A DNA stretch of 10,026 bases from UBA11373 sp046714175. GTDB lineage: Bacteria; Actinomycetota; Acidimicrobiia; Spongiisociales; UBA11373. Shown in pieces: positions 5,214-10,026 of the stretch. The stretch is from contig JBKKBI010000083.1 in NCBI GenBank assembly GCA_046714175.1, forward strand, positions 1 to 10,026. Direction: 5' to 3'. Position 1 is the first letter of the stretch; every line of letters begins with the position of its first letter. The notes beneath the pieces are model-generated. The model was not told the DNA's origin. It saw only the letters and a program-made list of their open reading frames with translations, and searched no databases. A program made the position numbers and the translations under genes.

Positions 5214-5776
5214 CCGCCCGCCTCAAGCAGATGTACAACGAGAGCATCTATGCCGGGCTCAAAGAGAGCCTGGGCATCGAGAACGCCATGCGGGTACCCC
5301 GACTCTCCAAGATCGTGGTCAACATGGGCCTCGGGGAGGCGGTCAACGACAAGGGCATTGTCGACATCGCCGTGGGTGACCTGGCGATCATCACCGGCCA
5401 AAAGCCGCGGGTCAACAAGGCCCGCAAATCGGTGGCCAACTTCAAGCTGCGCGAAGGCATGCCCATCGGTGCCTCGGTGACGATGCGCGGCGACCGGATG
5501 TGGGAGTTCTTCGACCGACTCATCTCGGTGGCGATCCCCCGGATCCGGGACTTCCGCGGCCTCAACCCACGGTCGTTCGACGGCCGCGGCAACTACACGT
5601 TTGGCGTGACCGAGCAGCTGATCTTCCCGGAGATCGACTTCGACAAGGTGACCAAGGTGCGCGGGATGGACATCACCATCTGCACGACTGCGGGTGACGA
5701 CGAGGGGGGCCGGGCGCTCCTTGAGGCGTTCAACTTCCCGTTCCGCCGCCCCCAGACCCAGCAGGCAGGTGTGTGA
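5210..5776 (+). CDS. rplE: 50S ribosomal protein L5
   Basis: This 188-residue protein is L5 (uL5), which binds 5S rRNA with L18 and forms the B1b bridge to S13. The signature PRLSKIVVNMGLGEAVNDK (30-48) is followed by ITGQKPRVNKARKSVANFKL (61-80), RDFRGLNPRSFDGRGNYTFG (113-132) and EQLIFPEIDFDKV..RGMDI (135-154). The start is GTG 5210, a GTGA overlap with rplX, with GGGGGTGA (5199-5206) upstream. The C-terminus has a few extra residues (RPQTQQAGV) beyond the usual end. In E. coli the S8 repressor site lies at the start of rplE; I see no clear copy here. Confidence 0.97.
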   Translation: MTARLKQMYNESIYAGLKESLGIENAMRVPRLSKIVVNMGLGEAVNDKGIVDIAVGDLAIITGQKPRVNKARKSVANFKLREGMPIGASVTMRGDRMWEFFDRLISVAIPRIRDFRGLNPRSFDGRGNYTFGVTEQLIFPEIDFDKVTKVRGMDITICTTAGDDEGGRALLEAFNFPFRRPQTQQAGV

Positions 5777-5961
5777 TGGCGAAGAAGTCACTGATCAACA
5801 AGGCGAATCGCACACCGAAGTTCAAGGTGCGCGGCTACTCCCGCTGCGGCCGCTGCGGTCGTTCCCGGGCATTCCTGCGCAAGTTCGGAATGTGCCGCAT
5901 CTGTGTGCGCGAGTTGGCGCACAAGGGCGAGCTTCCCGGTGTGAGAAAGGCATCCTGGTAA
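5776..5961 (+). CDS. rpsN: 30S ribosomal protein S14, zinc-binding type
   Basis: This 61-residue protein is the short, zinc-containing (C+ or type Z) S14 (uS14) of the 30S head. The four zinc ligands are intact: C24 and C27 in SRCGRCGR, C40 and C43 in MCRICVRE. The basic core KFKVRGYSRC and the KGELPGVRKASW end match the family. The ATG at 5776 was preferred to the in-frame GTG 5773 because homologues begin MAKK and the 1-nt TGATG overlap with rplE matches other junctions here. A zinc-free paralogue used under zinc starvation, common in actinobacteria, would be encoded elsewhere. Confidence 0.97.
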   Translation: MAKKSLINKANRTPKFKVRGYSRCGRCGRSRAFLRKFGMCRICVRELAHKGELPGVRKASW

Positions 5962-6356
5962 TGCTGACGGATCCAGTTTCGGACATGCTCACCCGCATCC
6001 GCAATGCCAACCAGGCGTTGCACGAGAAGGTGTCCATGCCGACTTCCAAGCTCAAGGAGGAGATCGCCCGCATCCTGGCCGCCGAGGGCTACATCGACGG
6101 CTACGAGGTGGTTGGCGCCGGCTCGACCCGGACCCTGGCGGTCATGCTCCGCTACGGGAGCAATCGCAAGCGCGTCATCGAGGGCTTGCGGCGGATCTCC
6201 TCGCCGGGCCGCCGGGTGTATGTCTCCGCCGGCGAACTGCCCCGCGTCCAGGGCGGCCTCGGTGTCGCGGTGATCTCCACCTCCCAGGGTCTGTTGCCCG
6301 ACCGTGAGGCCCGGCGTCGCAAACTCGGCGGCGAAATCGTCTGCGAGGTGTGGTGA
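5961..6356 (+). CDS. rpsH: 30S ribosomal protein S8
   Basis: This 131-residue protein is S8 (uS8), which binds helix 21 of 16S rRNA in the central domain. The N-terminal domain reads MLTDPVSDMLTRIRNANQAL, and the C-terminal domain carries the signature GVAVISTSQGLLPDREAR (101-118) and ends GGEIVCEVW. The ATG at 5961 shares one base with the rpsN TAA (TAATG). The in-frame frame extends upstream through rpsN and rplE but those starts do not fit the family. S8 is the translational repressor of the spc operon in E. coli; whether that holds here is not shown by the sequence. Confidence 0.98.
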   Translation: MLTDPVSDMLTRIRNANQALHEKVSMPTSKLKEEIARILAAEGYIDGYEVVGAGSTRTLAVMLRYGSNRKRVIEGLRRISSPGRRVYVSAGELPRVQGGLGVAVISTSQGLLPDREARRRKLGGEIVCEVW

Positions 6357-6898
6357 TGAGCCGGATCGGCAACGCCCCAGTCACCGTTCCCTCCGGGGTC
6401 GATGTCACGATCAACGGAGCCACCGTGACGGTCAAGGGATCGCGGGGTTCGCTGTCGCGCACCTTCTCGGACAAGGTCTCTTTCGTCCGCGACGAGGCTG
6501 TCGTCAAAGTATCCCGCAGCGACGACGCCCGGGACTCGAAGGCGCTCCACGGCCTTAGTCGGGCGCTGCTGCAGAACATGGTCGTTGGAGTCTCCGAAGG
6601 GTTCCGCCGCGAACTCACCATGGTGGGCGTGGGATACCGCGCCGCCGCCGCGGGCAAGGGCGTCGAGTTGCTGGTGGGGTTCTCGCATCCCGTGAAGGTC
6701 GAGGCGATCGAGGGGATCACCTTCGAGGTGCCGGAGCCGACCCGGATCATCATCACCGGGATCGACAAGGAGTTGGTCGGCCAGGTCGCTGCCAATATCC
6801 GTTCGGTTCGCCCCCCCGAGCCTTACAAGGGCAAGGGCATCAAGTACTCGGACGAAGTCGTTCGCCGCAAAGCCGGGAAGTCTGGGGTGGCGCGATGA
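6356..6898 (+). CDS. rplF: 50S ribosomal protein L6
   Basis: This 180-residue protein is L6 (uL6), made of two tandem similar domains near the factor-binding site and the sarcin-ricin loop. It starts MSRIGNAPVTVPSGVDV, has the inter-domain region 'LLQNMVVGVSEGFRRELTMVGVGYR', and the C-terminal signature PPEPYKGKGIKY (153-164) followed by EVVRRKAGKSG. The true start is taken as ATG 6356 (1-nt overlap with rpsH TGA; GAGGTG at 6345-6350). Two GTG codons immediately upstream in frame (6350, 6353) would add only Met-Val. Length is normal. Confidence 0.97.
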   Translation: MSRIGNAPVTVPSGVDVTINGATVTVKGSRGSLSRTFSDKVSFVRDEAVVKVSRSDDARDSKALHGLSRALLQNMVVGVSEGFRRELTMVGVGYRAAAAGKGVELLVGFSHPVKVEAIEGITFEVPEPTRIIITGIDKELVGQVAANIRSVRPPEPYKGKGIKYSDEVVRRKAGKSGVAR

Positions 6899-7245
6899 AG
6901 ACGCGCGATCAGTCCCGGATCAAGCGCCACTTCCGGGTGCGGCGCAAGGTGCACGGCACCGCGGCTCGCCCCCGCCTGGCGGTGTTCCGCAGCAACCGTT
7001 ACATCTACGCCCAGGTGATCGACGATGTCGCCGGTCGCACCGTGGCCGCGGCCTCCTCGCAGGAGAAGGATCTGCGCGGGAACCGGCTCAGTGTCGGCAC
7101 TGCCGCCGAGGTGGGGAAACTGATTGCCAACCGGTCGAAGGCCGCCGGGGTTACCGCGGTGGTGTTCGATCGGGGCGGGTTTGCGTATCACGGCCGTCTC
7201 AAGGCGCTCGCCGACGCGGCGCGCCAGGAAGGTTTGGAGTTTTGA
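6895..7245 (+). CDS. rplR: 50S ribosomal protein L18
   Basis: This 116-residue protein is L18 (uL18), the main 5S rRNA binder in the central protuberance with L5. The basic N-terminus (MKTRDQSRIKRHFRVRRKVH) precedes 'RPRLAVFRSNRYIYAQVIDD' (25-44). The C-terminal signature FDRGGFAYHGRLKALADAAR (91-110) is complete. The start ATG 6895 overlaps the rplF TGA as ATGA. The end overlaps rpsE as TTGA. Length is normal. Confidence 0.98.
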   Translation: MKTRDQSRIKRHFRVRRKVHGTAARPRLAVFRSNRYIYAQVIDDVAGRTVAAASSQEKDLRGNRLSVGTAAEVGKLIANRSKAAGVTAVVFDRGGFAYHGRLKALADAARQEGLEF

Positions 7246-7844
7246 GCACTCGACGAGATTCACGCGATTCCCGCGGCGGGCGTGACAGCGCCCGCACGCC
7301 GGAGGGCCCGCAGTTCGAAGAGCGGGTGATTCATATCAACCGGGTGGCCAAGGTCGTCAAGGGCGGCCGCCGGTTCTCGTTCACCGCGCTGGTCGCGGTC
7401 GGAGACGGCAACGGCAAGGTCGGTGTCGGCTACGGCAAGGCCAAAGAAGTCCCCACCGCCATCCAGAAGGGCGTCGAGGATGCCCGCAAGGCGATGAAGC
7501 CGGTTCCGATGGCTGGCACGACGGTCATCCACGAGAACGTCGGCATCCACGGGGCGTCCCGGGTGCTGATCAAGCCTGCCGCCCCCGGAACCGGTGTAAT
7601 CGCCGGTGGGGCAGTGCGCCAGATCCTCGAGGCTGCGGGAGTGCGCGACGTTCTCGCCAAGTCGCTGGGTTCGCCCACCCACATCAACGTCGCCCAGGCG
7701 ACGATGAATGCTTTGATGACCCAGCGCCGTCCCGACGATGTCGCCAGGCGCCGCAACAAGACGCCGGAAGAGGTCACTCCTCCCGGACTGCTGGCCGCCT
7801 ACCGCAGTGCCGAGTTGGGCCGGGCCTCCCGGTCGGATTCCTGA
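7242..7844 (+). CDS. rpsE: 30S ribosomal protein S5
   Basis: This 200-residue protein is S5 (uS5), which lines the mRNA entry tunnel and influences decoding fidelity. An Arg/Ser-rich N-terminal extension (RDSRDSRGGRDSART, 5-19) is followed by the double-stranded-RNA-binding-like domain 'ERVIHINRVAKVVKGGRRFSF' (27-47), the signature loop GDGNGKVGVGYGKAKEVP (54-71), and the C-terminal domain with GTGVIAGGAVRQILEAAGVRD (116-136). The start is TTG 7242, overlapping the rplR TGA as TTGA; AGGAAGG (7226-7232) and GGAG (7236-7239) lie upstream. The last about 27 residues (NKTPEEVTPPGLL onward) are a tail of variable type. Confidence 0.97.
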   Translation: MSTRRDSRDSRGGRDSARTPEGPQFEERVIHINRVAKVVKGGRRFSFTALVAVGDGNGKVGVGYGKAKEVPTAIQKGVEDARKAMKPVPMAGTTVIHENVGIHGASRVLIKPAAPGTGVIAGGAVRQILEAAGVRDVLAKSLGSPTHINVAQATMNALMTQRRPDDVARRRNKTPEEVTPPGLLAAYRSAELGRASRSDS

Positions 7845-7858
7845 GGAGCGCGCGAGCC

Positions 7859-8044
7859 ATGGCGACCAAGACCATGAAGATCAAGCTGGTGCGCAGCACC
7901 ATCGGTGAGAAGCCGAAGACCGTGGGCGCCATCCGCAGCCTCGGGCTGCGGCATATCAATCAGGTCACCGAGCGCCCGGACACCCCGGACGTGCGCGGGC
8001 TCCTCGCCGCGGTGGCGCATCTTGTGGAGGTCGACGAAGCATGA
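7859..8044 (+). CDS. rpmD: 50S ribosomal protein L30
   Basis: This 61-residue protein matches bacterial L30 (uL30), a small peripheral 50S protein binding domain II and 5S-proximal 23S rRNA. The core 'KIKLVRSTIGEKPKTVGAIRSLGLRHINQ' covers residues 7-35, and VRGLLAAVAHLVEVDE closes the fold. The start ATG 7859 lies 14 nt after the rpsE stop with GAGGAG-type bases at 7842-7848. An alternative Met at residue 6 would trim MATKT but loses the spacing. The stop overlaps the rplO ATG by 4 nt. Confidence 0.95.
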   Translation: MATKTMKIKLVRSTIGEKPKTVGAIRSLGLRHINQVTERPDTPDVRGLLAAVAHLVEVDEA

Positions 8045-8478
8045 AGCTGCATCATCTCAAGCCCGCAGAGGGCTCGACCAAGAATCGACTCCGCGTCGGC
8101 CGCGGTGAGGGTGGCAAGCGCGGCAAGACAGCTGGCCGCGGCACCAAGGGTGACAAGGCCCGTGGCAGCACCCACTCCTGGTTCGAGGGTGGCCAGATGC
8201 CGATCTACCGGCGCCTCCCCAAGACCAAAGGGTTCGTCAACCGCAACCGCGTCGTGTTCGCCGTGGTCAATGTCGAGAAGCTCAACGAGTTCCGCAAGGG
8301 CTCCACGGTCGGCCCCGACGAACTGCGCGCCGCCGGCCTGATCAAGAAGCGTGGCCGGGTCAAGGTCCTGGGCAGCGGCGAACTCACCAAAGAACTCAAG
8401 GTGCGCGCCCACGCCTTCAGCGTCGGAGCCGTGGAGAGGATTCAGGCCGCAGGTGGCACGGTGGAAGTAATCGAATGA
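8041..8478 (+). CDS. rplO: 50S ribosomal protein L15
   Basis: This 145-residue protein is L15 (uL15), a late-assembly 50S protein with a long basic N-terminal extension. It opens MKLHHLKPAEGSTKNRLRVG, has the Gly/Lys-rich RGEGGKRGKTAGRGTKGDKA (21-40), FEGGQMPIYRRLPKTKGF (48-65), and the C-terminal signature VKVLGSGELTKELKVRAHAF (107-126) through VERIQAAGG. The start ATG 8041 overlaps the rpmD stop as ATGA. The stop is followed by the third repeat-filled spacer, not by an overlap with secY. Confidence 0.97.
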   Translation: MKLHHLKPAEGSTKNRLRVGRGEGGKRGKTAGRGTKGDKARGSTHSWFEGGQMPIYRRLPKTKGFVNRNRVVFAVVNVEKLNEFRKGSTVGPDELRAAGLIKKRGRVKVLGSGELTKELKVRAHAFSVGAVERIQAAGGTVEVIE

Positions 8479-8585
8479 GTCGTTACCCGGCACTTGTCAC
8501 CCGTTACCCGGCATCACGAGACGGGCAACGGGCAACGGGCAACGGCTATCGGCCCGATAGAGTCGCCGCGCCGCGAAAGGCCTGA
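8475..8585 (+). CDS. Putative micro-ORF spanning the L15-SecY spacer (36 aa)
   Basis: ATG 8475 forms an ATGA overlap with the rplO stop. The frame is open across the repeat-filled spacer and ends at TGA 8583-8585, 6 nt before the secY ATG and in the same frame as secY. The peptide begins MSRYPALVTRYPASRDGQ and shows duplicated 'RYPA' units from the repeat. A purine-rich stretch (GTGGAAG, 8461-8467) lies 7 nt upstream. I recognise no family. The layout repeats that of the two other spacers, which is the main argument that it is translated. A chance open frame remains possible. Confidence 0.3.
   Translation: MSRYPALVTRYPASRDGQRATGNGYRPDRVAAPRKA
8481..8545. repeat. 7-nt-period repeats with inverted arms (CGTTACC / CGGGCAA)
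   Basis: The left part is a degenerate heptad series: CGTTACC (8481-8487), CGGCACT, TGTCACC, CGTTACC (8502-8508), CGGCATC. The right part is three perfect CGGGCAA copies (8522-8528, 8529-8535, 8536-8542) plus CGG. Left CGTTACCCG (8502-8510) is the reverse complement of right CGGGCAACG (8522-8530) except at one position, with an 11-nt loop. The design (tandem heptads on both sides of a short loop) matches the L23-L2 spacer although the unit sequence differs. Confidence 0.88.
8546..8560. repeat. Perfect 7-bp palindrome upstream of secY
   Basis: CTATCGG and CCGATAG are exact reverse complements separated by a single C, starting directly after the last heptad. As RNA it could form a 6-bp stem with a 3-nt loop; as DNA it has the symmetry of a protein-binding site. 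It lies 31 nt before the secY ATG. No T-tract follows, so it is not an intrinsic terminator. Function is unknown. Confidence 0.6.
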
Positions 8586-8591
8586 CGCCAG

Positions 8592-10026
8592 ATGCTCTCC
8601 GTCTACCGCAACATGTTCCGTATCCGGGACCTCCGGAACAAGGTGCTGTTCACCCTGTTCATCTTTGCGGTGTATCGCACCGGGGCTGCCATTCCCGTTC
8701 CCGGCGTGGACATCGATGCGGTGCAGCAGTTCGCCGATCAGGCGCAGGCGCAGGGCATCGTGGGTTTGCTCAATCTGTTCTCCGGCGGGGCACTGGAGAC
8801 GTTCTCCGTCTTCTCCCTGGGGATCATGCCCTACATCACCTCGTCGATCATCATGCAGTTGCTCGCCGTCGTCATCCCCCGGCTGCAGAAGATGCAGGAG
8901 GAGGGTGAGGCCGGGCGCAAAGTGGTCACCCAGTGGACCCGCTACGTCACGGTGATTCTGGCGCTGCTGCAGTCCACCGGTCTCACCTACCTGTTCCACC
9001 GCGGCACCCTCACCGGTGGCATCGACCTGATCCCCTCCTACACCCCAGGGCGGGTGTTGATCATCGTGATCACGCTCACCGCCGGCACCGCCTTCATCAT
9101 GTGGCTGGGGGAGTTGATCAGCCAGCGCGGCATCGGCAACGGCATGTCGCTGATCATCTTTGTCAGCATCGTCAGCCAGTTGCCGGCGCAGTTTGCCGTG
9201 CTCGGCTCCTCGGCGGGTGGTTACGCCAACGCCAAGTTCATCGGCGTGGTCGTACTGTTCTTGGTGCTGACCGCAGGAATCATCTTCGTCGACCAGGGCC
9301 AGCGCCGGATCCCGATCCAATTCTCCAAGCGGATTCGGGGTCGTCGCATGCTCGGTGGGCAGAGCACCTACATCCCGCTCAAGGTGAACACCGCCGGCGT
9401 GATCCCGGTCATCTTCGCCTCCAGCGTGCTCTACTTCCCGGCCCTGGTGGCGTCGTCGATCCCCGTCGAGGGCTTCTTCGGATCGATCCGGCGGTTCATC
9501 GATCAGAACCTGGTCAGCGGCCAGTCATGGTGGTACGTGATCATGTTCGGGCTGCTGATCGTGTTCTTCACCTACTTCTACACCGCCATCCAGTTCGACC
9601 CGGCCCGACAGTCCGACATGATCCAACGCCAGGGCGGGTTCATCCCCGGCATCCGGCCCGGGTCACAGACCACGCAGTATCTGCAGCACATCTTGAGTCG
9701 CATCACGCTGCCCGGTTCGCTGTTCCTGGCGACGGTGGCGGTGCTGCCCTCGATCATGGCGATCTACTTCGATCTCAACATCGGCTTCTCCGGCGTGTCG
9801 ATCCTGATCGTCACGGGTGTTGCCCTGGAAACGATGAAACAGATCGAAAGCCAGCTGATGATGCGGAATTACGAAGGGTTTTTGTCGTTGGGGGGGGGCG
9901 GGCCGCGCCGGGCCCCCCGCGGGCGGGGGGGCGCGACCGCTGCCGGAGACGGTCACGGTGGCGCCCTCGCGATCGGCGACCACGGTGAGCACGGAGGTCG
10001 CGCGTCGCGACTCGGCGGGGAGCAGC
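8592..10026 (+). CDS. secY: Protein translocase subunit SecY (3' end not resolved)
   Basis: SecY is the membrane channel of the Sec translocon (with SecE and SecG), receiving nascent chains from the ribosome or SecA. Ten hydrophobic segments can be seen at about 17-35, 74-93, 114-134, 154-172, 182-200, 215-233, 266-285, 314-332, 372-392 and 397-415. SecY signature 1 (GIMPYITSSIIMQLL, 77-91), the cytosolic loop QGQRRIPIQFSKR (235-247) and the essential loop FIPGIRPG with Arg355 are intact. The start is ATG 8592, with an in-frame TGA at 8583 and a weak GAAAGG (8575-8580). The family end, RNYEGFL, is reached at residue 431 (9884). No stop follows; the frame stays open to the window edge through sequence that does not look like SecY, so the true gene probably ends near 9885-9890. 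Confidence 0.93.
   Translation, partial: MLSVYRNMFRIRDLRNKVLFTLFIFAVYRTGAAIPVPGVDIDAVQQFADQAQAQGIVGLLNLFSGGALETFSVFSLGIMPYITSSIIMQLLAVVIPRLQKMQEEGEAGRKVVTQWTRYVTVILALLQSTGLTYLFHRGTLTGGIDLIPSYTPGRVLIIVITLTAGTAFIMWLGELISQRGIGNGMSLIIFVSIVSQLPAQFAVLGSSAGGYANAKFIGVVVLFLVLTAGIIFVDQGQRRIPIQFSKRIRGRRMLGGQSTYIPLKVNTAGVIPVIFASSVLYFPALVASSIPVEGFFGSIRRFIDQNLVSGQSWWYVIMFGLLIVFFTYFYTAIQFDPARQSDMIQRQGGFIPGIRPGSQTTQYLQHILSRITLPGSLFLATVAVLPSIMAIYFDLNIGFSGVSILIVTGVALETMKQIESQLMMRNYEGFLSLGGGGPRRAPRGRGGATAAGDGHGGALAIGDHGEHGGRASRLGGEQ
9888..10026. other. Anomalous tail after SecY: G/C-only run, then probable foreign or minus-strand sequence
   Basis: Positions 9890-9935 are 46 consecutive G or C bases, including G9 (9890-9898), C6 (9913-9918) and G7 (9925-9931). 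From about 9936 on, the SecY frame encodes a Gly/His/Arg-rich string unlike SecY. The minus strand instead reads, with strong G/C third-position bias, a protein-like sequence including TSVLTVVADREGATVTVSGS. No stop for secY and no start of adk, the usual next gene, is visible. This looks like a contig-end assembly artefact or chimeric join. Confidence 0.65.

Noticed and set aside
5205..5260. S8 autoregulatory site at the start of rplE, as in E. coli
   Set aside because: I could not identify the helix-21-like fold by eye, and rplE starts inside rplX here.
8558..8563. A secY promoter with -10 element TAGAGT
   Set aside because: The hexamer fits TAnnnT loosely, but no recognisable -35 lies about 17 nt upstream and such hexamers are frequent by chance.
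8933..9988. A 351-codon plus-strand frame overlapping secY
   Set aside because: It is a shadow frame rich in Arg/His/Pro; the SecY frame has all ten membrane segments and signature motifs.

Overview
The window is one uninterrupted plus-strand block of translation-apparatus genes: the end of the S10 operon, all of the spc operon that fits, and secY. The order is rplC (tail only), rplD, rplW, rplB, rpsS, rplV, rpsC, rplP, rpmC, rpsQ, rplN, rplX, rplE, rpsN, rpsH, rplF, rplR, rpsE, rpmD, rplO, secY. This is the canonical bacterial order with nothing inserted and no gene on the minus strand. High GC, GTG/TTG starts, a zinc-type S14, an Arg/Ser-rich S5 N-terminus and a long acidic S3 tail point to a high-GC actinobacterium. 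I lean to an Acidimicrobiia-like lineage, but that is inference from protein flavour, not a phylogeny.

Layout: positions 1-4543 hold the S10 part (L3 to S17), 4540-8478 the spc part (L14 to L15), and 8592 onward SecY. Packing is extreme. Of 20 gene junctions, 15 overlap: nine by 4 nt (ATGA/GTGA/TTGA), five by 1 nt (TGATG/TAATG types) and one by 8 nt. Two more have gaps of only 3 and 14 nt. The S10/spc boundary (rpsQ/rplN) is itself a 4-nt overlap, so the two classical operons are fused, and no internal promoter or terminator is evident.

The exceptions are the interesting part. Only three junctions have real spacers: rplW-rplB (120 nt), rplB-rpsS (85 nt) and rplO-secY (113 nt). All three are filled with short degenerate tandem repeats of exactly 7-nt period, two of them with complementary arms that could fold. 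Each spacer is also spanned by an unbroken micro-ORF of 30-39 codons. It begins on, or 1 nt after, the upstream stop codon and ends on, or 6 nt before, the downstream start codon. This suggests heptamer repeats expanded in the spacers of an essential operon while ribosome traffic was preserved. It is a hypothesis, but the pattern is directly visible.

The gene products assemble the ribosome around the exit tunnel (L4, L22, L23, L24, L29), the peptidyl-transferase centre (L2, L3, L16), the 5S particle (L5, L18) and the 30S subunit (S3, S5, S8, S14, S17, S19). SecY forms the translocon that docks at the tunnel exit.

The last about 140 bases are suspect. SecY homology stops near 9884-9890, where a stop codon is expected. 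The sequence instead enters a 46-nt run of pure G/C, and then a stretch that reads better as coding on the opposite strand. A contig-end artefact or chimera is the likeliest explanation.
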